A stretch of 64,000 nt of DNA from Actinomycetota bacterium (GTDB taxonomy: Bacteria; Actinomycetota; Acidimicrobiia; Acidimicrobiales; MedAcidi-G1). Of this stretch, positions 8,000-18,476 are shown one piece after another. The notes beneath the pieces were generated by a model, which was not told where the DNA came from, did not search any database, and saw nothing but the letters and a program-made list of their open reading frames with translations. The position numbers were made by a program, and so were the translations under genes. The stretch covers positions 58,187-122,186 of the forward strand of contig JACNKQ010000041.1 of assembly GCA_014381945.1 (NCBI GenBank). The letters run 5' to 3'. Position 1 is the first letter of the stretch, and each line of letters starts with the position of its first letter.

Positions 8000-9087
8000 G
8001 CCGACTCCGCGAACTCTTCGACCAGCAGGGTCAGAGCCCATGGCTGGACAACCTGCGCCGGGGATGGATCACCTCCGGCGAGTTGCAGGCCCTCATCGAC
8101 CGGGGGGTACGTGGCATCACGTCGAATCCGTCGATCTTCCAGAAGGCGATGACCGGGACCGACGACTACGACGAACAGCTCGGCTCTCTCAGCGGTGCGG
8201 GGCATTCGATCGAGGACTCCTACTGGGACCTGGTCACACGCGACATCGTCGACGCCCTGGACCTGTTGCGGCCTGTCCACGAGGCGAGCGGCGGCCTCGA
8301 CGGCTTCGTCTCGGTCGAGGTCGATCCCAGCCTGGCAGCCGACACCGCCGGCACGGAGGATGCCGCCCGCCACCTTCGGAACGTGATCGGCCGGCCCAAC
8401 CTGTTCGTGAAGATCCCCGCCACCGCCGAGGGCATTCCCGCCATCCGCACCATGGTGTCCGAGGGTTGCAGCGTCAACGTCACCCTCATCTTCTCCCTCG
8501 ACCGCTACCAGGAGGTGATGGAGGCGTACATCGGCGGTCTCGAGGACCACGAGGGCGACCTGTCGGGGATCTCGTCGGTCGCCTCGTTTTTCATCAGCCG
8601 CACAGATACCGAGATCGACCGCCGCCTGGAGGCCATCGGCACACCTGAGGCGCTCGACCTCCGGGGCCTCGCTGCCGTCGCCCAGGGGCAGGTTGCCTAC
8701 GACCTATTCCGTCGAGCCTTCTCCGGACACCGGTGGGAGGCGCTCGCTGCACGGGGGGCGAGGGTCCAGCGCCCCCTCTGGGCGTCGACCTCGACCAAGA
8801 ATCCCTCCTATCCCGACACCCTCTATGTCGACGCGCTGATCGGCCCTGACACCGTCAACACGCTCCCGGAGACCACGCTCGAGGCGTTCGACGACCACGG
8901 CACGCTGGCCCGCACGGTCGATGCCGATCCCGAGGGGGCACGCTCCACGCTGGCTGCAGTCCAGGCGGTGGGAGTGGACCTCGATGACGTCTCCCGCGTC
9001 CTCGAGGAGGAGGGCGTGGGAGCCTTCGTGAAGTCGTTCGTCGAGCTGCTGGAGACCCTTGGGCAGAAGGCCGACGAGCTGGCCTGA
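7996..9087 (+). CDS. tal: transaldolase
   Basis: 363 residues, typical of the longer actinobacterial transaldolases. Transfers a dihydroxyacetone unit between sugar phosphates through a Schiff base on lysine; the active-site strand is FVKIPAT. Other family signs are GITSNPSIFQKA near the N-terminus and the KNPSYPDTLYVDALIGPDTVNT stretch (partly quoted). I use the ATG at 7996, which overlaps the tkt stop; a longer upstream extension would lie inside tkt. Together with tkt it completes the non-oxidative pentose phosphate branch. Confidence 0.95.
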   Translation: MSRLRELFDQQGQSPWLDNLRRGWITSGELQALIDRGVRGITSNPSIFQKAMTGTDDYDEQLGSLSGAGHSIEDSYWDLVTRDIVDALDLLRPVHEASGGLDGFVSVEVDPSLAADTAGTEDAARHLRNVIGRPNLFVKIPATAEGIPAIRTMVSEGCSVNVTLIFSLDRYQEVMEAYIGGLEDHEGDLSGISSVASFFISRTDTEIDRRLEAIGTPEALDLRGLAAVAQGQVAYDLFRRAFSGHRWEALAARGARVQRPLWASTSTKNPSYPDTLYVDALIGPDTVNTLPETTLEAFDDHGTLARTVDADPEGARSTLAAVQAVGVDLDDVSRVLEEEGVGAFVKSFVELLETLGQKADELA

Positions 9088-9113
9088 CCTGCCCGGAATC
9101 GGCCACGGCCGAG

Positions 9114-9134
9114 TCCGTTGCATTTCGCAACGGA
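9114..9134. promoter_or_regulatory. perfect inverted repeat, probable HxlR operator
   Basis: Arms TCCGTTGC (9114-9121) and GCAACGGA (9127-9134) are exact complements separated by ATTTC. The dyad ends 16 bp before the ATG of the HxlR-family gene, a position suited to autoregulation, and so to control of the coupled fbiC. Operator function is inferred. Confidence 0.7.
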
Positions 9135-9150
9135 CTGCTACGGTCCCCCC

Positions 9151-9630
9151 ATGCCCGGTGAACCCATCCCCTCCTCCACCGACCGCTGCTCGATCGCCCG
9201 CACCCTCGCGGCCGTAGGAGACCGCTGGACGCTGCTGATCCTGCGAGACCTGTTCCGGGGCGTCCGTCGCTTCGAACGCCTTCACGGTGACCTGGGAATC
9301 GCGCGGAATCTCCTGACCGACCGCCTCCGCCGGCTCGAGGAAGCCGGAGTGGTCCAGCGGGTGCCCTACCAGGAGAGACCGGTGCGCCACGAGTACCGGC
9401 TCACAGCCAAGGGCCGCGACCTCTCCCCTGCGCTGGTCGCCCTCATGGCATGGGGCGATCGCTGGTGCGCCGAGAACGGGCCCCCCACCCTGCTGATCCA
9501 CGACGCCTGCCATGGCCCGGTCGAACATGCGGTCCGCTGTCCGACATGTGACGAGGCCGTTGCCGCCCAGCACATCCGGAGCCGGCCCGGCCCCGGACAC
9601 CATGCACGAGCCACCGGAGCCGTCGGATGA
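9151..9630 (+). CDS. HxlR-family transcriptional regulator
   Basis: 159 residues from the ATG at 9151; an in-frame ATG at 9118 lies inside the operator dyad and is unlikely. Winged-helix HxlR domain at about residues 8-105: CSIARTLAAVGDRWTLLILRDL, then RNLLTDRLRRLEEAGVV and the wing VRHEYRLTAKGRDL. A C-terminal extension holds C-H ... C-P-T-C, possibly a small metal site. The family often senses redox or electrophiles through the N-terminal cysteine. Its TGA overlaps the fbiC ATG, linking it to F420 synthesis. Confidence 0.9.
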   Translation: MPGEPIPSSTDRCSIARTLAAVGDRWTLLILRDLFRGVRRFERLHGDLGIARNLLTDRLRRLEEAGVVQRVPYQERPVRHEYRLTAKGRDLSPALVALMAWGDRWCAENGPPTLLIHDACHGPVEHAVRCPTCDEAVAAQHIRSRPGPGHHARATGAVG

Positions 9631-12047
9631 CCGCCCGGCAGGTTCCCGCAGGGGCCGGGGAGTTGCTCGGTGTGCCGCTCCCGGAGCTGGTCGCCGCTGC
9701 CGGCCGGCGTCGCGACATGGCACACGGCACCCGCATCACCTACAGCCCCAAGGTGTTCATCCCCCTCACCATGCTGTGCCGCGACCGCTGCGGCTACTGC
9801 ACATTCGCCCAGCCGCCGGCCCGACTCGCCGCCCCGTACCTCCTGCCCGACGAGATACTCGAAATCGCCCGCCGGGGAGCCTCGGCCGGATGCCACGAGG
9901 CGCTGTTCACGCTCGGCGAGCGACCCGAGGAGCGCTATCCGGTGGCTGCCGACTGGCTGGGCCACCACGGCTACGAATCGACCGTCGACTACCTGGTCGA
10001 TGTCTCGCGCATGGTGCTCGAGGAGACCGGCCTGCTCCCCCACTCCAACGCCGGAGCGCTCCACGAGGACGATTTGGCCCGGCTCCGGGAAGTTGCCCCA
10101 TCACAGGGGATGATGCTCGAGACGCTTCGTCCCGACCTCGACTGCCACCGGGGCGCCCCCGACAAGACACCGGAGCGCCGCCTCGCCACCCTCGAGGCCG
10201 CCGGCCGTCTCCGGATCCCGTTCACCACGGGCATCCTCGTCGGAATAGGCGAGGACCGCATTGACCGACTCGTCGCCCTCGAGGCCATCGCCGACTCGCA
10301 TCGACGACACGGGCACGTGCAGGAGGTCATCGTCCAGAACTTCCTTCCCAAGGCCGGCACCGCCATGCGTGCGGCACCACCGTGCCCGTCACACGACTAC
10401 CTCGAGGCCATCGCACTGGCACGTCTGGTCCTCCCGGACGAGGTGCACGTACAGGCTCCGCCGAACCTCTCCGACGACTTCCGGCCGTTGCTCGATGCCG
10501 GCATCGACGACTGGGGCGGCGTCTCCCCGGTGACCGTCGACCATGTCAACCCGGAGCGCCCCTGGCCTGCCCTCGACCGCCTTCGGGAGTTGACCGAGCA
10601 GCGGGGCTTCACCCTTGCTCCCCGACTCACCGTCCACCCGGACTACGTGCGCCGCCCCGAGGTGTGGCTCGACGAGGCACTCCGTTTCCCGGTCATGGAC
10701 CGAGCCGACGCCGAGGGGCTAGGCCGCGACGATCCGGGCGCCGTATTCCCCGAGCGCATCGAAACCGTCGCCGCTGCGGACGGCGCCGAGATCCGCCAGA
10801 TAGGCCACGACTCGACAGCCTGGTACTCGGGGGCGCCCGTGTCCCCCGTCGACCTGTTGTGCGGGTCGCCCGCAGCAGGCGGGCGCCTGGGCGAGGTCCT
10901 CGACGGTGTGCTCGCCGGGCAGGAGGCAGGTACCGACGAGCTCCTCGCCCTCTTTGCGGCACGCGGCCCCGAGGTGCGTGCCGTGGCGGAGGTCGCAGAC
11001 GAACTCCGGCGTCGGGCCGTCGGCGATGTCGTGACCTGGGTTGCCAACCGCAACATCAACTACACCAACGTCTGCACCTACAAGTGCCGGTTCTGTGGCT
11101 TCTCGAAGGGACCGCTGTCGCTGAACCTGCGAGGCACCCCCTACCTCCTGGACCTCGACGAGATCGCCCGCCGTGCCACCGATGCCGCACGTATGGGTGC
11201 CACCGAGGTGTGCCTCCAGGGCGGCATCCATCCCGACTTCGACGGCGACTACTACATCGAGGTCACCCGGGCGGTCCGCGATGCCGTGCCGGACATCCAC
11301 GTGCACGGCTTCACCGCCCTCGAGGTCACCGAGGGGGCGCGACGACTCGGCGAGCCGCTGGCCGACTACCTGCGGCGCCTCATGGACGCCGGCCTGCGGT
11401 CCCTGCCCGGAACTGCAGCAGAGATCCTCGACGACACGATTCGTGCCAGGTTGTGTCCTGACAAGATCAACACCGAGGAATGGCTCGAGGCCCACCGCAC
11501 TGCGCACGGGGTCGGGCTGCGCTCCAACATCACGATCATGTTCGGATCGATCGAGGGCCCCGAACACTGGGTGCGGCACCTGCTCGCGTGCCGCGACCTC
11601 CAGAAGGAGACCGGTGGGTTCACCGAGTTCGTGGGCCTCCCCTTCGTGCACATGGCCTCTCCCATCTACCTGCAACGCACGGCGCGCCGAGGCCCCACCT
11701 TCCGCGAGACGCTGTTGATGCACGCCGTGGCTCGGATCGCACTGCATGGGCTGGTCGACAACATCCAGGGCTCCTGGGTCAAGATCGGCTTCGACGGCAT
11801 CCGCCAGATGCTCCAGGCGGGATGCAACGACCTCGGCGGCACCCTCGTCGACGAGAACATCTCACGGGCCGCCGGCGCCGAACACGGTCAGTCCGCCCAG
11901 GAGTCCGACTTCGTGGCCATTGTCGAACCGCTGGGCCGCACCCTCGAACAGCGCAACACGCTCTACGGACGGGTGTCCTCCGGCGAACACCTCGAGGTCC
12001 GGCGCGCCGATGACGGCCGGGTGCTCATCCCCGTGGTCGGCGCCTGA
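9627..12047 (+). CDS. fbiC: F420 precursor (FO) synthase, CofG-CofH fusion
   Basis: 806 residues with two radical-SAM halves. The CofG half has C51-x3-C55-x2-C58 (CRDRCGYC); the CofH half has C483-x3-C487-x2-C490 (CTYKCRFC). Together they build 7,8-didemethyl-8-hydroxy-5-deazariboflavin, the chromophore of F420, from tyrosine and a flavin precursor. The fused form is typical of actinobacteria. Start ATG overlaps the regulator stop (ATGA). The LLM-class oxidoreductase at 18477 could be a user of the cofactor, although members of that class may use FMN. Confidence 0.96.
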   Translation: MTARQVPAGAGELLGVPLPELVAAAGRRRDMAHGTRITYSPKVFIPLTMLCRDRCGYCTFAQPPARLAAPYLLPDEILEIARRGASAGCHEALFTLGERPEERYPVAADWLGHHGYESTVDYLVDVSRMVLEETGLLPHSNAGALHEDDLARLREVAPSQGMMLETLRPDLDCHRGAPDKTPERRLATLEAAGRLRIPFTTGILVGIGEDRIDRLVALEAIADSHRRHGHVQEVIVQNFLPKAGTAMRAAPPCPSHDYLEAIALARLVLPDEVHVQAPPNLSDDFRPLLDAGIDDWGGVSPVTVDHVNPERPWPALDRLRELTEQRGFTLAPRLTVHPDYVRRPEVWLDEALRFPVMDRADAEGLGRDDPGAVFPERIETVAAADGAEIRQIGHDSTAWYSGAPVSPVDLLCGSPAAGGRLGEVLDGVLAGQEAGTDELLALFAARGPEVRAVAEVADELRRRAVGDVVTWVANRNINYTNVCTYKCRFCGFSKGPLSLNLRGTPYLLDLDEIARRATDAARMGATEVCLQGGIHPDFDGDYYIEVTRAVRDAVPDIHVHGFTALEVTEGARRLGEPLADYLRRLMDAGLRSLPGTAAEILDDTIRARLCPDKINTEEWLEAHRTAHGVGLRSNITIMFGSIEGPEHWVRHLLACRDLQKETGGFTEFVGLPFVHMASPIYLQRTARRGPTFRETLLMHAVARIALHGLVDNIQGSWVKIGFDGIRQMLQAGCNDLGGTLVDENISRAAGAEHGQSAQESDFVAIVEPLGRTLEQRNTLYGRVSSGEHLEVRRADDGRVLIPVVGA

Positions 12048-12144
12048 TCCCACTGCTTCCCGCCACGGCCACGTGGTCACGGAGCAGGGCCTGTGGGCTC
12101 CGGTCCGTTCTGATGTGGTCGCGGTCCGGACGACTGGGCAATGA

Positions 12145-13350
<1,206 letters not shown>

Positions 13351-13352
13351 CG

Positions 13353-14264
13353 ATGGAACTCCTCGGCGGCCGCGTAGCCATTGTCACCGGTGCGGGTCGT
13401 GGCCTGGGCCGGGTCGAAGCCCTCGAGTTGGCCCAGCATGGCGCAGCGGTGGTCGTCAACGACCTCGGCACGACGCTTGTCGGTACAGGCCAGGATGACT
13501 CGCCCGCCGAGGATGTCGTGGCCGAGATCACCGCTATGGGCGGTCGGGCCGTGGCCCACTTTGGCGACGTGGCGGACTGGGAACAGTCGGCCGACCTGGT
13601 CCGAACGGCCGTCGACGAGTTCGGGGGCCTCGACATCCTCGTCAACAACGCCGGATTTATACGCGACTCGATGCTCCAGAAGATGGAGGAGTCGGAGTTC
13701 GACGACGTGGTCCGGGTGCACCTCAAGGGTCACTTCTGCACCATCCGCCACACGCTGGCCCACTGGCGTGACCGGTGGAAGGCCGGAGGTGGGGAACCTC
13801 TCGGTGGCCGGTTGATAAGTACCTCCTCGGAGGCGGCGCTGATCGGCGCCCTGGGGAGCGGCAACTACGGCGCTGCGAAGGCCGGGATCACCGCCCTGAC
13901 CATCTCGGCCGCCCGCGAGGTGCTCCGGTTCGGGTGCACAGCCAACGTGCTGGTACCCCGGGCCCGCACCCGGATGATCATGGGCGGTCCGTCGGCAACG
14001 CTGTTCGAGCAGCCCGACCATGGTTTCGACACCTTCGCCCCGGAGCACGTGGCGCCGCTGGTGGCCTGGCTTGCCTCCCCGCTGGCCGAACGGGTCTCCG
14101 GCCAGGTACTCCAGGTCTGGGGCGGTGAGGTCACGGTCTACGAACGGCCCCGTCGGGCCTTCGAGGCCACCCACGAGGGTGATTGGACCCTCGAGGCCCT
14201 TGAGGACCACCTGGGGCCCTTCTTCGCCGACCAGGAACCGGTCGTCGACGGCTTCGGCCTCTAG
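13353..14264 (+). CDS. SDR oxidoreductase, 3-hydroxyacyl-CoA dehydrogenase-like
   Basis: 303 residues from the ATG at 13353, 3 bp after the thiolase stop. Classical short-chain dehydrogenase: NAD(P) motif TGAGRGLGR near residue 12, NNAG, catalytic Ser in STSSEAA, and YGAAK. Its length exceeds the 250-residue norm; the extra C-terminal ~50 residues and the NDLGTTLVGTG loop resemble the dehydrogenase part of multifunctional enzyme type 2 (peroxisomal MFE-2). Probably oxidises a 3-hydroxyacyl-CoA for the adjacent thiolase. Confidence 0.88.
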   Translation: MELLGGRVAIVTGAGRGLGRVEALELAQHGAAVVVNDLGTTLVGTGQDDSPAEDVVAEITAMGGRAVAHFGDVADWEQSADLVRTAVDEFGGLDILVNNAGFIRDSMLQKMEESEFDDVVRVHLKGHFCTIRHTLAHWRDRWKAGGGEPLGGRLISTSSEAALIGALGSGNYGAAKAGITALTISAAREVLRFGCTANVLVPRARTRMIMGGPSATLFEQPDHGFDTFAPEHVAPLVAWLASPLAERVSGQVLQVWGGEVTVYERPRRAFEATHEGDWTLEALEDHLGPFFADQEPVVDGFGL

Positions 14265-14280
14265 TCCTCCCGTTCGGCCC

Positions 14281-15390
14281 TCAGGAGGCCCGGTCGAGGA
14301 TCGTCGAGCCGAGTCGGGCCAGGTGGGCTCCGGCACCGCCCAGGCTGTCTGCCAGTTGGAGCACCCAGAGGAAGTAGCGGTGTGCCGGGTGGCTGATATC
14401 GGCCCCGGTCCCACCGTGCAGGTGTTGGGTGGTGACCACCACCCGCTGTCCGGCTTCGGCAGCCCACCACTTGGCCGTCGGCACGGCCTGTGAGAGGTCG
14501 AGGCCGTTGTCGAGTCGCCATGCGGCCTTTTGGAGGGTGACCCGTATGCCGTCCGTGTCGATCGCCGCGTCGGCGGCCTGGATGGCAACCCCCTGGTTGG
14601 TGGACAAGGGCCGGCCGAACTGTTCGCGTTCGGACACATGGGTTGCCGCCATGGCCAGGGCCTCTTCGCAGCATCCCAGCACCATGGCGCAGATTCCGAT
14701 CCTGGCCCGGTCCAGAACCCCCTGGGTGATCCTGTCGCCGTCGCCCTCGAGGAGGTCTTCGGGCTCGACCCTCACAGCGTCGAACTCCAGGGCCCCACGG
14801 ACCTCCCGACTGGTCGTTTCGGCGAGGGTGATGGTCAGGCCCTCGGCGTCTGTCGGAACGATCGCCACACGGTGGCCGTCGGTGTCGACCGGCACGACTA
14901 CGGCTTCGGCCACACCGGCGGCGGGCACGGCCACCTTCGTTCCACTGACCCGCCATCCCGTCCCCTCGGCCACCCCGGTCAGGGGCTGCGAGAGGTCCGC
15001 TCCGGCCGGGTCCGTCCATGCCCCGGTCAGGATTCGGCTGCCTTCGGTTATGCCCTCCAACCAGCGGGACCGCTGCGCTTCGGAGCCGTGGGCGGAGATC
15101 GCCCATGCGCCGAGCGCCGTGACGGCCAGCAGCGGAACCGGGGCCACCCGTCGACCCTGTTGTTCGAGGACCAGGCAGGCCTCCACCATGCCCAGGCCGA
15201 GGCCCCCGTCGCGTTCGGGGAGCGCTACGCCGATCAGGCCCGCTTCGGCCAGGGCCTCCCAGAGGTTGCGGTCGAACCGGTCGTCGGTGGCCTCCACCTC
15301 GGCCACACGGTCGGTCGATGCGAGGTCGCCGAAGATCCGTTCAGCCAGGCCACGAAGGGCCTGCTGGTCATCGGTCAGGTCGAAGTCCAC
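14281..15390 (-). CDS. acyl-CoA dehydrogenase, small-subunit type
   Basis: 369 residues from a GTG at 15390, giving the usual N-terminus DFDLTDDQQALRGLAERIF. Flavoprotein fold: helical N-domain, central beta domain (GTKVAVPAAG), C-terminal helical domain ending in the QLHGGTG-like QHLHGGTGADISHPAHRY. Substrate chain is unknown. Encoded 17 bp after a second, different acyl-CoA dehydrogenase; in actinobacterial steroid and acyl-CoA degradation such adjacent pairs form alpha2beta2 enzymes in which only one subunit carries the catalytic base. Pairing is an inference. Confidence 0.88.
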   Translation of the reverse strand: MDFDLTDDQQALRGLAERIFGDLASTDRVAEVEATDDRFDRNLWEALAEAGLIGVALPERDGGLGLGMVEACLVLEQQGRRVAPVPLLAVTALGAWAISAHGSEAQRSRWLEGITEGSRILTGAWTDPAGADLSQPLTGVAEGTGWRVSGTKVAVPAAGVAEAVVVPVDTDGHRVAIVPTDAEGLTITLAETTSREVRGALEFDAVRVEPEDLLEGDGDRITQGVLDRARIGICAMVLGCCEEALAMAATHVSEREQFGRPLSTNQGVAIQAADAAIDTDGIRVTLQKAAWRLDNGLDLSQAVPTAKWWAAEAGQRVVVTTQHLHGGTGADISHPAHRYFLWVLQLADSLGGAGAHLARLGSTILDRAS

Positions 15391-15407
15391 AGTCGTTCCC
15401 GTCGCTT

Positions 15408-16592
15408 TCAGGCCTGCCGGGCCGTACGGGCCATGCCGAGGCCCATCCAGGCGACTATTTCCCGCATCACCTCGTTGACCCCACCCCCGAACGTGTTGAT
15501 CTGGGCGGCCCGGGCGGCCTTCTCCAGTTCGCCTCGCAGCACCACTCCGGGTTGACCATCCCTCACCCGGCCCTCTGCTCCGACGATGCCGAGCAGGCGT
15601 TCGTAGATCCTCACCGCTGCCTCGGTGCCGTAGACCTTCACCGCCGCCGACCGGTCGGCGGTGAGGCGCCCCCTTTCCACATCGATGGTCATCCGCCAGT
15701 TGAGGAGCCGGAGGGCCTCCAGTTCGGCATGGCACCGGGCCAGGTCCAGCTGCACCCAGGGTCGGTCGATGACACGTCCGCCCTCGGGGGCCACGGTGTC
15801 GGCCGCCCAGGCCACCGTGTCGTCTTGGAGATTGAAGGCCAGGGCGCTGGTGGCTGCCAGGCCGACCCGCTCGTGATTGAGTTGCGTCGTGATCATCGAC
15901 CAGCCGGCGTTCACATCGCCGACCAGGTTGGCAGCCGGCACCCGCACGCTGTCGTAGTAGGTACTGGTCGTCGGCCCGTCGCCCACCGTGACTATGGGCG
16001 TCCACGAAAAGCCCTCGGAGTCGGTGGGCACGATCAGCAGAGAGATACCCCTGTGCTTGCGTGCCTCGGGATCGGTTCGACAGGCCAACCAGACATAGTC
16101 GGCCTCGTTGGCCCCGCTGGTGAAGATCTTGGATCCGCTGACCACCCACTCATCGCCGTCACGAACGGCCCTGGTCCGCAACGAGGCCAGGTCGGTACCT
16201 GCCGTCGGTTCCGAGTACCCGATGGCGAAGATCACGTCACCGGCGAGAATCCCGGGCAGGAAGCGCTGTTTCTGGGCCTCGTCGCCGAACTCGATGAGGG
16301 TCGGCCCGACTGTGTTGAGGGACACGAACGGCATGGGGCAGTTGGCCCGCTGCGCCTCGTCGAACAGGATGAACTGGTCGGTCGCAGGCCGGCCTCCGCC
16401 CCCGTACTCGGTTGGCCAACCGAGGCCGAGCATCCCGTCCGTCCCGAGTCGTCTGTATACCGACCTACGTGTGTCGGATGCAGCGTGGCCACCGCGGAGC
16501 GCATCCCTGAGCTCCTCGGTCATCAATCCGGCGAAGTAGGAGCGCAACTCGGCGCGCAATGACTGCTGTTCGGGGGTTTCCTCGAGCCGCAC
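15408..16592 (-). CDS. acyl-CoA dehydrogenase, large-subunit type
   Basis: 394 residues from the GTG at 16592 (RLEETPEQQSLRAELRSYF); a GTG/ATG further up to 16628 is possible. Contains the flavin-binding IGYSEPTAGTDLASLRTRA and the substrate-lid motif SGSKIFTSGANEADYVWLACRTD, plus C-terminal FGGGVNEVMREIV. Close in pattern to the gene at 62103, including NTVGPT and the TTQLNHERV segment. Likely partner of the 14281 protein; together with the thiolase and SDR on the other strand it suggests a degradation cluster for a branched or cyclic acyl-CoA. Confidence 0.9.
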   Translation of the reverse strand: MRLEETPEQQSLRAELRSYFAGLMTEELRDALRGGHAASDTRRSVYRRLGTDGMLGLGWPTEYGGGGRPATDQFILFDEAQRANCPMPFVSLNTVGPTLIEFGDEAQKQRFLPGILAGDVIFAIGYSEPTAGTDLASLRTRAVRDGDEWVVSGSKIFTSGANEADYVWLACRTDPEARKHRGISLLIVPTDSEGFSWTPIVTVGDGPTTSTYYDSVRVPAANLVGDVNAGWSMITTQLNHERVGLAATSALAFNLQDDTVAWAADTVAPEGGRVIDRPWVQLDLARCHAELEALRLLNWRMTIDVERGRLTADRSAAVKVYGTEAAVRIYERLLGIVGAEGRVRDGQPGVVLRGELEKAARAAQINTFGGGVNEVMREIVAWMGLGMARTARQA

Positions 16593-16688
16593 CCCAGCAG
16601 TCTGGCCGGTCCGGCGTCGGACAGACACACCGCGACCCTGTCGGCGGTCCGTCCGGTGTCCGGTGGCCGGCAGAGCCGGTCCGACAAC

Positions 16689-18428
16689 TCAGTTGGCAGC
16701 GAAGGCTGGAATGGGCACGGTGGCCGTGTCCCTCCCCGACCGCAGTACCGCGCCCGGCAGGTTGCCGGTGGGCTTGCCGTCGGCCACGATCTCAGACCCG
16801 CCGACCAGCACCCGTACCATGCCCAGAGGATCGGACCACAGCCGCCTGTTGTCTCCCGGCAGGTCGTGGACCAGGACCGTCTCGCCGGCATCGACGTCGT
16901 CGGGATCGAATATCACCAGGTCGGCATGGCATCCCTCGGCGATGCGGCCCCGGTCTATGAGGCCGAAGAGGCGGGCCGGCGCATCGGTCATGTGGCGGAC
17001 GGCGTCCTCGACGCTGGTGAGGCCCCTGCCCCGCAGGCAGTCGGCCAGCCAGGCCGTCGGGTAGGAGGAGCCGGCCATGCGATCCAGGTGGGCGCCGGCG
17101 TCGGAGCCGCCGATGAGGACGTCGTCCCTCTTCCATGCCTCCTGGCGCATCCTCCAACTCTCGTCGTCGTCGTCGGTGGGGCTGGGCCAGAGCACGGTGT
17201 CCAGGTCGTCGGCGAGGACGATGTCGAGCAGGGTGTCGAAGGCCCCGGTGCCCCGCTCGGCGGCGATGTCTGCCACCAGGCGGCCCTTCAGGCCCGCGTT
17301 CTTGGCCGAGTAGGTGTCTCCGATCTCGTAGGTGGAGAAGTCGGTGAGCCGGGACATGACTCCCGCCTCGGGAGACGCCGCGGCAGCCTCCATCTTCTGC
17401 CTGACCTCGGGTCGGGAGAGTTCCTCCATGCGTTCGGCCAGGGGGAGGGACAGCACATCGTCCCAGCCCGGCAGGAGGTTCAGCCCGCAGTAGTGGCGGA
17501 AGCTCATGTTCATCCCGACCAGGACCGGCATTGTCAGGGCCACCACCCGCGCCCCCTGGGCAGCGGCGTAGTCACCCATCCCCGTCTGCTTCTCGAAGGC
17601 CTCCAGCCGGGCCGAGTCGATGGTGAACACATTCCAGTTCAGGGGCCGTTGCCCGGCCAGGGACATCCGGGTGAGAAGGTCGTACTCCTCGGTGCTGAGC
17701 CCGTCGAGACAGCCGGTACTCACCCACTGGAGGGTGGTCCCCTCGTGGTCCGCCACCACTGCCGACAGGGAGACGAGTTCCTCGGCTGCCGCCCAGCGGG
17801 AGGGAACCGGCCACCGCTCGGCGTCGTTGTGGGTGTAGGACTGGCTGGAGGAGAATCCCAGGCCACCGGCCTCGATCGACTCGTGGAGGAGGCGGGCCAT
17901 CTCGGCCAACTGTGCCTCGTCGGCCTCGGCGCCGACGGCGTCTTCTCCCATGACGGTTCGACGAAGGGCGTTGTGGCCGACGAGGCAGCCCATGTTTACA
18001 CCGATGTGGCCCTCGAAGCGGTCCAGGTACTCTGCGAAGGTCAGCCAGTCCCAGGGCACCCCCTGGGCCAGCGATTCCAGGGGCATTCCCTCCACCCCGG
18101 CCAGCATTGCGCTGATGTATAGGGCGTCGGCTTCGTTGCCCACCGGAGCCAGCGAGAAGCCGCAGTTGCCCATGATGATGGTGGTCACCCCGTGCAGGCT
18201 CGATGAGGTGAGGGCCGGGTCCCAGCAGATCTGGGCGTCGTAGTGGCAGTGGGGGTCGATGAACCCGGGACAGACCATCAGGCCGGTGGCATCGAGGACC
18301 GTGGTGGCCTCCCCGTCGAGGGCGCCAATCGCTGCGATCCTCCCGTCGAGCACCGCCACGTCGGCCTCACGGGCCGGGGCGCCGGTCCCGTCGATGACGG
18401 TCCCACCCTTGATCAAGTAGTCGAACAT
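16689..18428 (-). CDS. N-acyl-D-amino-acid deacylase-type amidohydrolase
   Basis: 579 residues. Amidohydrolase superfamily with the D-aminoacylase/dihydroorotase-like architecture: small beta-sandwich at both ends and a TIM-barrel. Metal ligands H60-x-H62 in DPHCHYDAQ; the family marker GNCGFSLAPV follows. SD AGGAGG sits just before the ATG. Annotated relatives hydrolyse N-acyl-D-amino acids, but in environmental actinobacteria the substrate is generally unknown. Adjacent to an LLM oxidoreductase in the same direction (48 bp gap), so they may share a pathway. Confidence 0.85.
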   Translation of the reverse strand: MFDYLIKGGTVIDGTGAPAREADVAVLDGRIAAIGALDGEATTVLDATGLMVCPGFIDPHCHYDAQICWDPALTSSSLHGVTTIIMGNCGFSLAPVGNEADALYISAMLAGVEGMPLESLAQGVPWDWLTFAEYLDRFEGHIGVNMGCLVGHNALRRTVMGEDAVGAEADEAQLAEMARLLHESIEAGGLGFSSSQSYTHNDAERWPVPSRWAAAEELVSLSAVVADHEGTTLQWVSTGCLDGLSTEEYDLLTRMSLAGQRPLNWNVFTIDSARLEAFEKQTGMGDYAAAQGARVVALTMPVLVGMNMSFRHYCGLNLLPGWDDVLSLPLAERMEELSRPEVRQKMEAAAASPEAGVMSRLTDFSTYEIGDTYSAKNAGLKGRLVADIAAERGTGAFDTLLDIVLADDLDTVLWPSPTDDDDESWRMRQEAWKRDDVLIGGSDAGAHLDRMAGSSYPTAWLADCLRGRGLTSVEDAVRHMTDAPARLFGLIDRGRIAEGCHADLVIFDPDDVDAGETVLVHDLPGDNRRLWSDPLGMVRVLVGGSEIVADGKPTGNLPGAVLRSGRDTATVPIPAFAAN

Positions 18429-18476
18429 GGGGCCTCCTCAGGTCCTCTACGGTTCGGTGCCTGGTCCGACCGCCGG

